In this document: positions 55,159-63,777 of the stretch, one piece after another | Layout of the letters: each line of letters begins with the position of its first letter | Numbering within the stretch: position 1 is the stretch's first letter | Origin: Hoeflea phototrophica DFL-43 | Lineage (GTDB): Bacteria; Pseudomonadota; Alphaproteobacteria; Rhizobiales; Rhizobiaceae | NCBI RefSeq assembly: GCF_000154705.2 | Contig: NZ_CM002917.1 | Coordinates: 824,461-888,460 of the forward strand | Direction: 5' to 3' | Length of the DNA stretch: 64,000 bases | The notes under the pieces: model-generated | Databases searched by the model: none | Told to the model about the DNA's origin: nothing | The model's input: the letters and a program-made list of their open reading frames with translations, nothing else | Position numbers and translations under genes: made by a program

Positions 55159-55350
55159 TTACGCCGGGGTTTTCTCGGTCGAGCGGATCAGTATTTCTTC
55201 GACCTTTTGGATTTCTTCACGCAGGTGAAGCCGGATTCTCTTCATCGACATAATCCGGATCGAACAGGGATACGGGCGCATCTCCTCGCGTTGAATACGG
55301 GATTGAATGATGCCGTGCCGATTTCTCAGTGCTTTCAGTCTCGATATCAT
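55159..55350 (-). CDS. Small DUF465/YdcH-like protein
   Basis: A 63-residue helical protein from ATG 55350, with GGAAGGG 6 bp upstream; ATG 55365 would place the ribosome binding site inside the gene. The pattern RLKALRNRHGIIQSRIQREE, an Arg-Pro with two hydrophobic residues, then MKRIRLHLREEIQKVEEIL matches the short coiled YdcH-like proteins common in alphaproteobacteria. Function is unknown. Confidence 0.6.
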   Translation of the reverse strand: MISRLKALRNRHGIIQSRIQREEMRPYPCSIRIMSMKRIRLHLREEIQKVEEILIRSTEKTPA

Positions 55351-55451
55351 TTCGAACCCTTCCATCGTGTGGACGAGACCAAAATGGGGGATGAGGCTTG
55401 ATAGAGCAAATCGATTGTCTATATGAAATTCATAGAAAAAGGCTATCAGCT

Positions 55452-56387
55452 ATGCCGTACCGCCCAACCCATCGCCAGCTTGAGTATTTTGTTGCTGTCG
55501 CCGAGCGTGGCCACTTCGCAGAGGCTGCGAAAACCTGTAACGTCTCGCAGCCGACCCTGTCGACCCAATTGCGGTTGCTGGAGGAGCAACTGGGAGCGGA
55601 TCTGATCGAACGGGGCGTGGCCGGCGCCAGGCCAACGCCAGTCGGGCTCAAGCTCTTGCCGCGTGCACGCGCGGTCCTCTCAGCGCTTGACGACATGGTG
55701 GATCTGGCTGCGACCGGTGCGGAGAACCTTGGAGGTCTCATCACGCTGGGCGTGGCCCCGACATTCGGGCCCTATTTCATGCCGCATTTCCTGCCGCGCC
55801 TGCATGCGGTGTTTCCGATCCTCGAGATTTACATCCGTGAAGACCGGCCCCTGGCACTCGAGGCCGGCGTGGGCGATGGAACCATCGACTGCGCCATAAC
55901 CCCTATGCCGCAGGGAAGCAGTCAGTTCGTCACCGCGCCGATCTGCGAAGAAACGATTTACCTGGGGATTCCGGCAGAGCACCCGTTGGCGCGGGAGAAA
56001 CAAATCGAAATTGAGATGCTTGGTAACTTCCGGCTGCTCACGCTGGGGCGCGGCCACCGGCTCTATGACCAGGTGCAAACACTTTGCGATGTTTCCGGCG
56101 CGCAGCTTCGCGAGGATTATGAGGGCACAAGTCTTGACGCCCTGCGGCAGATGGTTTCGATCGGCATGGGCCTGTCGCTGTTTCCAGCCGCCTATGCCGC
56201 GTCTGAAATCGGCGACGATGCCGCCATCCGCCTGTGTGAAATCGCGCAATGGCCAATCCGCCGGACCATCTGTCTTGCCTGGCGGCGCGGCAATGTGCGC
56301 GAGCAGCACTACCGGACCCTGGCGGATTTGGCCGCCGAGGCAATTGCGAACATGCAAGTCGTCGGCATCTCCCAAGTACAGAATTGA
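55452..56387 (+). CDS. OxyR-like LysR-family regulator lacking the peroxidatic cysteine
   Basis: A 311-residue protein from ATG 55452; the longer frame to 55398 has no signal. It has an N-terminal helix-turn-helix (RQLEYFVAVAERGHFAEAAKTCNVSQPTLSTQLRLLEEQLG). The C-terminal region aligns with OxyR: LLTLGRGHRLYDQVQTLC corresponds to E. coli LLMLEDGHCLRDQAMGFC. Thus the resolving Cys208 is kept as Cys212, but the peroxidatic Cys199 position is Arg203. It is divergent from the small gene. Peroxide sensing by the normal disulphide is not expected. Confidence 0.85.
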   Translation: MPYRPTHRQLEYFVAVAERGHFAEAAKTCNVSQPTLSTQLRLLEEQLGADLIERGVAGARPTPVGLKLLPRARAVLSALDDMVDLAATGAENLGGLITLGVAPTFGPYFMPHFLPRLHAVFPILEIYIREDRPLALEAGVGDGTIDCAITPMPQGSSQFVTAPICEETIYLGIPAEHPLAREKQIEIEMLGNFRLLTLGRGHRLYDQVQTLCDVSGAQLREDYEGTSLDALRQMVSIGMGLSLFPAAYAASEIGDDAAIRLCEIAQWPIRRTICLAWRRGNVREQHYRTLADLAAEAIANMQVVGISQVQN

Positions 56388-56642
56388 TTGACAGATCCTG
56401 AGTGTCAGCGGTTTGTTAAGTTCTGGCGCGCTACAGGCAATCGTGCTCTCGGCTCTGGCAATTTTACGATCAGATTTGGCAGATAAATCCAGGAAATAGC
56501 TAAAAATGTCTGGTTTTGCCGCTAACCATTACATCAAAAACCGCGCGCGCGATGCGTTCAACTGTGCTTTTGGGAGGCGATTGCGGTTGTTGCGTGCCTT
56601 TGAAAACAGCGCGACCGCAGATTTTGCGGAGAATTCAGACCT

Positions 56643-57296
56643 ATGAGTGTCACAGGTTACGCCCCTCAACAGTCGGCTTCAGGCTATGCGCCCGAGGAGC
56701 AACTTCCCGGTATCTTCATCGGCTTCGCGAGCCTCGGCTTCGTTCTGGTGCTGTTGAGCATTGTGCTTTCAGTCTACCTCTCGCCAATGGAAAACCCCGG
56801 GTTTCATTTCGGTGGTGACGGCCTCAATACAGCCTTGCTGGTGATCTGCATGTCGATGACCGCTGGTGCATCGGGACTGGTGTTTTACATCCGCAGCAAG
56901 GACTTTACCTTTGGCACCCTGTTCTGGCTTGTTCTTGCTGCGGCCGCCGTGGTGATTTCCCTGGATGCGCAATTGCACCTTGATGCCAACGGATTTGAAA
57001 TCCCGGGTGGATGGTCTGCGACATTTCTTGTCTACAGTCTGGGTGTGGTGGCGATGTTCATGCTGTTCAGCCGGGAAATCCGAAGCTCGCGCACCTTCCT
57101 CACATTGTTTGCCGCTGCCATCGCATTCCTTGTCATCCATGCCGGAATTGATGGTCTGGTTCCAGGCTCCTACCTCTGGAAGGATGTGGCGGGGCAGGGC
57201 AGCGGGCTGATTGCCGCGTTTTTGCTGTTGCTTGCCACCAATGCAAGGCTGGTGCTGCTGATCGAGCCCCTTCACAGGCGCCGCCGTTTCGGCTGA
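56643..57296 (+). CDS. Hypothetical membrane protein with about six transmembrane helices
   Basis: A 217-residue protein starting at ATG 56643, with GGAG upstream. A short Pro/Gln-rich N-tail is followed by hydrophobic segments at about 23-47, 61-83, 89-106, 123-141, 151-172 and 186-207, ending in the basic HRRRRFG. No family is recognised. The upstream 255 bp (56388-56642) contain no other gene. Confidence 0.65.
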   Translation: MSVTGYAPQQSASGYAPEEQLPGIFIGFASLGFVLVLLSIVLSVYLSPMENPGFHFGGDGLNTALLVICMSMTAGASGLVFYIRSKDFTFGTLFWLVLAAAAVVISLDAQLHLDANGFEIPGGWSATFLVYSLGVVAMFMLFSREIRSSRTFLTLFAAAIAFLVIHAGIDGLVPGSYLWKDVAGQGSGLIAAFLLLLATNARLVLLIEPLHRRRRFG

Positions 57297-57324
57297 GACA
57301 GGCAGCGTATCGACCCGGGTTCGC

Positions 57325-58497
57325 TTACGGTTTGACCCAGGCACCGTTCTTCTTCGAGGACTTGACGCAGGCCGCGACAAAGGCGACGCCTGCCAAACCA
57401 TCGGCGACTGTCGGAAACACCACGTCCTTGGGAATACGGCCGTTCTTCTTGCGAACCGCTCGGATGGCGCGGGCGGCCTCGGCATAGAGCGTTGCAAAGC
57501 CTTCGAGATAACCCTCCGGGTGACCGGCCGGAATCCGGCTGACCCGTCCGGCTGCAGCGCCCGCGCCAGCGCCATTGCGGGTGATCAGCTGCTTGGGTTT
57601 GCCCAGCGGCGTGTACCACAGATAGTTCGGATCCTCCTGCGCCCACTCAAGCCCGCCCTTGTCGCCAAAGATCCGCAGGCAGAGCCTGTTCTCATTGCCC
57701 GGTGCGACCTGGCTCGCCCAGAGCATGCCCTTGGCGCCGCCCTTGTAGCGCATCATGATGTGGGCGTTGTCATCGACAAGACGGCCATCGACGAAGGCAT
57801 CGAGATCGGCCGATAGACTGTCGAGCTCTAGGCCAGAGACGAAGCATCCCAAATTGTAGGCATGGGTGCCGATGTCGCCGGTTGCACCGCCTGCACCGGA
57901 TTTGGCCGGATCAGTGCGCCAGGAAGCCTGCTTCTGGCCGGTTTTCTCCAGTGGTTCGGTGAGCCAGTCCTGCACATATTCCGCATGCACCAGACGGATC
58001 GTCCCAAGCACACCGCTCTGCACCATTTCGCGGGCCTGACGCACCATCGGGTAGCCGGTATAATTGTGTGTGAGCACGAAAAGCTTGCCGGACTTCTCGA
58101 CAATCGCGGCAAGCTTTCTGGCATCGGCAAGGGTGGAGGTCAGCGGCTTGTCGCAGATCACGTGAATGCCTGCTTCCAGGAACGCCTTGGCGGCGGGGAA
58201 ATGCATGTGGTTGGGTGTGACGATTGCCACCGCCTCGATGCCGTCGGCGCGCGTAGCTTCGGCCTTCGCCATCTCCGCAAAGCTCGCATAGGAGCGGTCC
58301 GGATCAAGTCCCAGCTCCTTTGCCGACGCAAGAGCCCGTTCCGGATCGGATGAGAGCGCGCCAGCCGCCAGTTCGAACTCGTCGTCTATCCGGGCGGCGA
58401 TCCGGTGCACCCCGCCAATGAACGCGCCCTGGCCGCCGCCGACCATGCCCAGCCGGATCCGGCCAGCGGTTTTGCTGTGTGTCCCCTCGATCGCCAT
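57325..58497 (-). CDS. Gfo/Idh/MocA-family oxidoreductase
   Basis: A 390-residue NAD(P)-dependent dehydrogenase. The Rossmann loop is GMVGGGQGAFIGGVHR. The catalytic Lys is in CDKPLTST (family EKP, here DKP), and GDIGTHAYNLGCFVSGL carries the usual Asp-His pair. It lies 2 bp after the isomerase-like gene, so they form an operon, which suggests sugar or inositol-related metabolism. The substrate cannot be named. Confidence 0.85.
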   Translation of the reverse strand: MAIEGTHSKTAGRIRLGMVGGGQGAFIGGVHRIAARIDDEFELAAGALSSDPERALASAKELGLDPDRSYASFAEMAKAEATRADGIEAVAIVTPNHMHFPAAKAFLEAGIHVICDKPLTSTLADARKLAAIVEKSGKLFVLTHNYTGYPMVRQAREMVQSGVLGTIRLVHAEYVQDWLTEPLEKTGQKQASWRTDPAKSGAGGATGDIGTHAYNLGCFVSGLELDSLSADLDAFVDGRLVDDNAHIMMRYKGGAKGMLWASQVAPGNENRLCLRIFGDKGGLEWAQEDPNYLWYTPLGKPKQLITRNGAGAGAAAGRVSRIPAGHPEGYLEGFATLYAEAARAIRAVRKKNGRIPKDVVFPTVADGLAGVAFVAACVKSSKKNGAWVKP

Positions 58498-58499
58498 CG

Positions 58500-59555
58500 T
58501 TACAGCCCCAGCATTTTCCGGTTGGTCTCGTGGTCGGTTTCACCGCCGGCGAAATCATCAAAGGCCTTCTCGGTGACCCGGATGATATGGTCGGAAATGA
58601 AGGGAGCGCCTTCGGCAGCACCATCCTCTGGATGTTTGAGACAGCATTCCCATTCGATCACGGCCCAGCGGTCGTAGTCATATTGGGCGAGCTTGGAAAA
58701 AATGCCGCCAAAATCCACCTGGCCGTCGCCCAGCGAACGGAACCGGGCGGCGCGGTCGACCCATTTGGCATAGCCCGAATAGACACCCTGGCGACCGGTC
58801 GGATTGAACTCGGCATCCTTGACGTGGAAGGCCGAAATCCGCTCGTGATAGATGTCGATAAAGGCCAGGTAATCGAGCTGCTGCAGCAGGAAATGGGAAG
58901 GGTCGTAATTGATGCAGCAGCGCTTGTGACCCTCGAGCTTGTCGAGAAACATCTCGAAGGTGGTGCCGTCGAAAATATCCTCGCCGGGATGGATCTCGAA
59001 GCCGACATCGGTTCCTGCCTCGTCAAAGGCATTGAGGATCGGCTTCCAGCGTTTGGCGAGCTCGGTGAAGGCTTCGTCGATCAGGCCTTCCGGGCGCTGC
59101 GGCCACGGATAGACAAAGGGGAAGGCCAGCGCCCCGGGGAACGAGACATGGCCTTCGAGCCCGAGATTGGCGGAGGCCTTTGCGGCCATCATCATCTGCT
59201 CCACGGCCCATGCCTGGCGCGCCTTGGGATTGTTGTGGACCTGAGCAGGCGCGAAGGCATCAAAGGCCAGATCATAGGCCGGGTTCACGGCCACCAGCTG
59301 GCCTTGGAGATGCGTCGACAATTCGGTGATCTCAACGCCCGCATCGGCGCAGATGCCCTTGACCTCGTCGCAATAGACTTTTGAACTGGCGGCCTTTTCA
59401 AGGTCAAACAAGCGCCCATCCCAGCTCGGGATCTGAATGCCCTTGTAGCCCAGCGAGCCTGCCCATTTGGCTATCGATGGAAGGGAGTTGAAAGGGGCTT
59501 CGTCGCTTGCAAACTGCGCCAGGAAAATGCCCGGCCCCTTCATTGTCTTTGGCAT
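58500..59555 (-). CDS. Sugar phosphate isomerase/epimerase-like (xylose isomerase-fold) protein
   Basis: A 351-residue TIM-barrel protein starting at ATG 59555 after GGGAGGAA; an extension to 59708 is rejected. Metal-ligand segments GFEIHPGEDIFDG, NYDPSHFLLQQ, FHVKDAEF and IEWECCLKHPEDGA match the AP endonuclease 2/IolE-type family. Enzymes next to Gfo/Idh proteins often act on keto sugars or inositols. It is the first gene of a two-gene operon. Confidence 0.85.
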   Translation of the reverse strand: MPKTMKGPGIFLAQFASDEAPFNSLPSIAKWAGSLGYKGIQIPSWDGRLFDLEKAASSKVYCDEVKGICADAGVEITELSTHLQGQLVAVNPAYDLAFDAFAPAQVHNNPKARQAWAVEQMMMAAKASANLGLEGHVSFPGALAFPFVYPWPQRPEGLIDEAFTELAKRWKPILNAFDEAGTDVGFEIHPGEDIFDGTTFEMFLDKLEGHKRCCINYDPSHFLLQQLDYLAFIDIYHERISAFHVKDAEFNPTGRQGVYSGYAKWVDRAARFRSLGDGQVDFGGIFSKLAQYDYDRWAVIEWECCLKHPEDGAAEGAPFISDHIIRVTEKAFDDFAGGETDHETNRKMLGL

Positions 59556-59815
59556 GTATGTTCCTCCCAAATTCGTCTGCTGTCGGGCATTGTGAAGCCG
59601 GCTCTGAAGAACCGGACGCGGTCTGCCCTGTGTCTCCCCACCACCTTCTCCAAGGGGGCGCAACCGCGGTTTTCCGGGAGTGTAATCGATTTCAGTGGAA
59701 AAGAGCAAACCCCATCTTGTCTTCCACAGCGGAATCTCCGTGAAGATGGCACAAGCTGCCTGTGGGGAGTGTTGCGGCTGTCCGGTTGAGTGCGGGGGGT
59801 GCGCCTGCGCGTTGC

Positions 59816-61039
59816 CTAGCCGTCTACATCGGTTCTGTCTTCAGCCACCGCCCGGGCGAGGTTGCGCAGCAGGTCCGGATTGGCCGATTGCACCCGGCTC
59901 CAGTTCGGAATGAAGGGCGTCTCCATCGGGTTTTCCAGAAAGATCTGGCCGGCATTGACGATGTTGGCGGCGAACAGTTCCACCGCTTCTTCTTCCTGGT
60001 GGCGGTCGGTATAGAGCCCGTTCATCAACGCGTCGTTGTGGTACATCTCGATGAGATCCAGCGCGGTCCGGTAGTAGGTCGCCTTGATGGTGCGGAACGT
60101 CTCCTGATTGAAGACCACGCCGTCGGTTGCGAGTTTCCTGAACAGCGCTTTCGAGATGTCCACCGACATCCGCGACAGCCCTTTGCTGGCATCCTCTTTC
60201 GACAGCTTCTGGTGCTTGTGATCATAGGCGTCCGAAATGTCGACCTGGCAGACAGAGCGGTTGGAAAGATTGCGCCAGACTTCTGAGAGAACGCCGATTT
60301 CCAGCCCCCAGTCCGACGGGATGCGCATGTCGGGAAGAATGTTCATGCGCATTGCGAACTCGCCCGCCAGCGGATAGCGGAACCCCTTGAGGTATTCGAT
60401 GTAATCCTGATGACCGCAGACCTTCTGGATCGACATCAGCAGTGGCGAGACCAGAAGGCGCGAGACCCGTCCGTTGAGCTTGCCTTCGGCGATGCGTGGA
60501 TAGTAGCCCTTGCAGAACTGATAGGGGAACCCGGGATTGGCAACCGGATAGATCAGCCGCGCCAGCATCTCGCGGGAATAGGTGGTGATGTCGCAATCGT
60601 GCAGCGCCACCACATCGGCATTTTGCGAGGCAAGCGCATAGCCGATGCAATACCAGACATTGCGTCCCTTGCCGGGTTCTTCCGGCGCAAGGCCCGCGTC
60701 CTTGAGCTGAGCGTGGATTGCCTGAAGCCGAGGTCCGTCATTCCACAGGATGTCGTGTTTCTGGGGCAGCCGGGAGAAATAGTCTTTCGCATAGGCGAAC
60801 TCTTCGGCGCTGGCCCTGTCCAGACCGATGATGATGTGGTTGATGTAGTCCGCGCCCTGCAGCTCATCGACGATCTTCCTGAGCGCATCCCGCTCAAGTT
60901 CGGAAAACAACGACGGCAGGATCAACGTGATCTTGCGGCTTGAGGAAAACTGCCTCAACTGCGCTTCCATCAACTCCAGCGGCATGCGGGTGAGATTGTG
61001 AAGCGTCGCCACGCTGCCGTTCTGATGAAAATCGGCCAT
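59816..61039 (-). CDS. Probable glucosyl-3-phosphoglycerate synthase (GT81-like)
   Basis: A 407-residue GT-A glycosyltransferase from ATG 61039, with TAGGAGA upstream. The N-terminal strand ITLILPSLFSEL, ADYINHIIIGLDRA and GKGRNVWYCIGYALA followed by ALHDCDI (DxD-like) fit GpgS-type enzymes, which transfer glucose from a nucleotide sugar to 3-phosphoglycerate. The next genes upstream in the operon encode a matching phosphatase and a phosphorylase-type GH13 enzyme, supporting glucosylglycerate synthesis. A mannosyl product cannot be excluded. Confidence 0.72.
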   Translation of the reverse strand: MADFHQNGSVATLHNLTRMPLELMEAQLRQFSSSRKITLILPSLFSELERDALRKIVDELQGADYINHIIIGLDRASAEEFAYAKDYFSRLPQKHDILWNDGPRLQAIHAQLKDAGLAPEEPGKGRNVWYCIGYALASQNADVVALHDCDITTYSREMLARLIYPVANPGFPYQFCKGYYPRIAEGKLNGRVSRLLVSPLLMSIQKVCGHQDYIEYLKGFRYPLAGEFAMRMNILPDMRIPSDWGLEIGVLSEVWRNLSNRSVCQVDISDAYDHKHQKLSKEDASKGLSRMSVDISKALFRKLATDGVVFNQETFRTIKATYYRTALDLIEMYHNDALMNGLYTDRHQEEEAVELFAANIVNAGQIFLENPMETPFIPNWSRVQSANPDLLRNLARAVAEDRTDVDG

Positions 61040-61047
61040 AGGTTCTC

Positions 61048-61851
61048 CTAGGTATTGCTGGATGTCTTCAATAGCCCAAGCACAGCGTGGTTCCAACCGG
61101 CAGGCCCCTCGGCGGTCTCGCGAATTATCCTGCCGCTCGCCTCTCCGGCAAGTTGTCCGATGCCGCCGTGGCTGGAATTGGGGATGATGAAACCAAGATC
61201 GGCGCTCTCCAGCATCTTGATGTCATTGCCCGCATCTCCCAGTGCGACAGCGAAGGGTTTGTATCCGGGGCTGGAATGGCGCGCGATGATATCGATCATA
61301 CGTTGAGCCTTGTCGCTGCCAAATGACAATGTCATGAAACGACCGCCCTGCAAGGCCGTGATCCCCCGTTTTTTCAACAAGGCCTTGAACTGATCGCGCT
61401 CCGTCTCGCCGCCAGACCAGAGGCCCGGTTCGGAGAATTGACGCTGTTTGGCCATTCGCGCCTGATCGAGCGGCAGGTGGGTGCGGCTTGCCACCTCTTC
61501 ATCGCTCCAGTCGGAGAACCCCTCAAAGCAGCTGCGAAGCGCCGGTGGAAGTTCGACGAGTGCATCCAGAAGGCGTTGGTGAACCTGGTCCGACCCGTCA
61601 CCGGTTTGATGCGCTTCGAGAATGCCGGCACCGTTCTCGACAATCGCTTGGCAATGCTCAAAACCCAGTTCCGCGCGCAAGGGCGCAATCTCGCTTGCGG
61701 TCTTGCTTGAGGCGAGGACAAGCGGCACGCCGTGGCTCTTGAGCGCGGCCAGCGCCGCGCCGGCGGCGGCATGGGAATAGGTCTCGTGATCGAGCAGCGT
61801 GCCATCCAGATCGGTGAACACGATCAGCCGGTCGTGACGGATTGCTGGCAT
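61048..61851 (-). CDS. HAD-superfamily phosphatase, probable glucosyl- (or mannosyl-) 3-phosphoglycerate phosphatase
   Basis: A 267-residue Cof-type HAD enzyme read from ATG 61851; ATG 61884 would overlap the upstream gene by 22 bp. The nucleophile motif is FTDLDGTLLD, motif 2 is LASSKT and the metal motif is ALGDAGNDIKMLE. The family name mannosyl-3-phosphoglycerate phosphatase is given to many of these. Position 8 bp before the synthase indicates removal of the phosphate to give the compatible solute glucosylglycerate. Confidence 0.78.
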   Translation of the reverse strand: MPAIRHDRLIVFTDLDGTLLDHETYSHAAAGAALAALKSHGVPLVLASSKTASEIAPLRAELGFEHCQAIVENGAGILEAHQTGDGSDQVHQRLLDALVELPPALRSCFEGFSDWSDEEVASRTHLPLDQARMAKQRQFSEPGLWSGGETERDQFKALLKKRGITALQGGRFMTLSFGSDKAQRMIDIIARHSSPGYKPFAVALGDAGNDIKMLESADLGFIIPNSSHGGIGQLAGEASGRIIRETAEGPAGWNHAVLGLLKTSSNT

Positions 61852-61862
61852 TGCGGAGCGGG

Positions 61863-63617
61863 TCAGTTTGTTATCCAGCGGCATTGATAGGGTGCAAAAA
61901 TGATGTCACGGCCCATCGAGCTGATGTCATCGCCGGAAATCAGGTCGGTCCAGGTTTCCCCGCCGATCAGGTTGAGCGCCATCACCGGAATGGCCACCTC
62001 ATCGGCGGTCAGGTTGTGAATCGCGAAAATGCTCTGCGACCGGTCGAGACTCTGGCGCCAGAACCCGAACAGCTGGTTCCCCAGTTGAAGCGTGAACTGC
62101 GTGGCATTGGGATGAAACGCGCCCTGTTTGCTGCGCAGCTTCATCAGGGATGTCAGGCCCTGGAAGATCCGCGCGTGGGTGCTCCCCGAATCCTCGAGTT
62201 CCGCAAGCAGATCGGGATAGTGCCAGCGCCGCCGGTTGATGGCGCGGTTGTGACCGGATTTCTCGACACCTTCATAATCGTTGCCGGTGCCGAGCAGCGA
62301 GTGAATGTAGATGCCGGGAATGCCCTCGAGCCCCAGAGCGATGGTCTGGCTGCACAGGAACCGCTCTATGTTCCACTGATCCTCGCCCTCCACGGTGCCC
62401 TTGAGCGCGTCAAACAAGGCGATGTTGATCTCGTAGGTCCGGGTGCTGCCATCGGGCATGGTCCGCATCGACGCCAGACCGCCGAAACGCTTGGCGGTGG
62501 CGATCACGCTGTCGATGTCCTCCTCGCTCAACAGCCCTTCCGCGGGGCGCATGCCGATGCCGTCATGGGAGGCGGTGAAATTGAAATAGGTGCAGCCAAG
62601 CTGTGCCGGCGGCATCGACATCTGCCAGGCATTGAGATGCTGCGAGGTGCCGTGAAGAAGAGCATGCAGCAACAGCGGCGGCAGCGAGAAATTGTAAACC
62701 ACATGGGCTTCGTTGCGGTTGCCGAAATAGCTCAGGTTCTCCGCATTGGGCACATTGGTTTCGGTGATCAGGACCAGCGGCTGCGCGCAATAGTCCGCAA
62801 GCAGCCGCAGCAGCCGGACGACCTCATGGGTCTGCCGCAAATGGATCGAGGGCGAGCCGACCTCCTTCCAAAGGAAGGCGACCGCGTCGAGGCGCACGGT
62901 CCGCACACCCCGGTCGACATGGAAGCGCAGGATCCGCAGGAACTCGAGCAGCACCTCGGGGTTGGAGAAGTCGAAATCCACCTGATCATGGCTGAATGTG
63001 CACCAGACATGTTTGGGGCCTTGGGCGGTGTCCACCTCACGCAGCAGCGGGTGGGCCCGGGGCCGCACCACCATCGACAGGTCATCCTCCGGCGAGGCCT
63101 CGAAGAAGAACTTGTCATAGGGGGAATGGCCGAGCCGGTATGCGTTGAACATAACGCTCTGGCTCGAGCAATGATTGATCACCATGTCCGACATCAGCCG
63201 GAACTGTCCCGCGATGCGCCCGACATCTTCCCAGGCGCCCAGCATGCTGTCGACCGCATAATAGTCGGTTACGGCGAAACCATCATCGGAGGTGTAGGGG
63301 AAATAGGGCAGGATGTGGACACCGGTAGCGACGCCCCGCAGCCGTGTGTCGAGGAAATCATAGAGCAGATCCAATGGCTTGTGCTCGCCATTTATGAAGC
63401 TGTTGCCATAGGTGATGACATAGCTGTCCTTTTCACTCCACAAGGTGTTGCCCGGCGGCCGTCCGCGGGGCCGTGGCGGCTCATCGCCGGGCCAGAAGGC
63501 GGTGAGCACGCGTTCGAGAAGGTCCTTCGTGTCGTGATCGGGGTAGACTGATTGCAACAGATGCAGCAGCCCTTCCCGCAAACGCTTCGGTGTTTTTTTG
63601 GGTGTCAAAGCCGACAT
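61863..63617 (-). CDS. GH13_18 sucrose phosphorylase-like enzyme, probable glucosylglycerate phosphorylase
   Basis: A 584-residue enzyme from ATG 63617 with AGAAG 8 bp upstream; ATG 63647 is possible but lies against a palindrome and has no ribosome binding site. The alpha-amylase fold residues are Asp244 (VRLDAVAFLW, nucleophile), Glu286 (ITETNVP, acid/base) and Asp352 (NFTASHDGIGM). Group 13_18 members phosphorolyse sucrose or glucosylglycerate. Its place 11 bp before the HAD gene and the synthase favours glucosylglycerate recycling to glucose 1-phosphate and glycerate. Confidence 0.8.
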   Translation of the reverse strand: MSALTPKKTPKRLREGLLHLLQSVYPDHDTKDLLERVLTAFWPGDEPPRPRGRPPGNTLWSEKDSYVITYGNSFINGEHKPLDLLYDFLDTRLRGVATGVHILPYFPYTSDDGFAVTDYYAVDSMLGAWEDVGRIAGQFRLMSDMVINHCSSQSVMFNAYRLGHSPYDKFFFEASPEDDLSMVVRPRAHPLLREVDTAQGPKHVWCTFSHDQVDFDFSNPEVLLEFLRILRFHVDRGVRTVRLDAVAFLWKEVGSPSIHLRQTHEVVRLLRLLADYCAQPLVLITETNVPNAENLSYFGNRNEAHVVYNFSLPPLLLHALLHGTSQHLNAWQMSMPPAQLGCTYFNFTASHDGIGMRPAEGLLSEEDIDSVIATAKRFGGLASMRTMPDGSTRTYEINIALFDALKGTVEGEDQWNIERFLCSQTIALGLEGIPGIYIHSLLGTGNDYEGVEKSGHNRAINRRRWHYPDLLAELEDSGSTHARIFQGLTSLMKLRSKQGAFHPNATQFTLQLGNQLFGFWRQSLDRSQSIFAIHNLTADEVAIPVMALNLIGGETWTDLISGDDISSMGRDIIFAPYQCRWITN

Positions 63618-63648
63618 TTGCGGCGCTTCTGCATAAATTGTAACCATG

Positions 63649-63662
63649 GCTAAATTTTTAGC
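63649..63662. promoter_or_regulatory. AT-rich palindrome before the GH13 gene
   Basis: GCTAAA-TT-TTTAGC is a 6-2-6 inverted repeat directly beside the candidate start 63647 and 32 bp upstream of ATG 63617. It could be an operator for a sugar-type regulator or a 5' mRNA hairpin. Confidence 0.35.
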
Positions 63663-63777
63663 AGCGTCTCCGGATTTAGCAAGAGCATGGGATAACTGAA
63701 AGGCCTGTGCGTTTCCGTGAGCTGCGGGTGTGAATTCAGGCTACGGTGTCTGAGACGTCTGTCTTGTACTTCCTGGC

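Noticed and set aside
59744..59913. Cysteine-rich short plus-strand peptide (MAQAACGECCGCPVECGG...)
   Set aside because: The cysteine pattern is striking but there is no ribosome binding site, and the end of the frame is antisense to the glycosyltransferase gene.
61842..63551. 569-codon open frame on the plus strand opposite the GH13 gene
   Set aside because: The opposite strand encodes a complete enzyme with all catalytic residues; the plus frame is rich in Gln, Gly, His and Arg with no recognisable domain.
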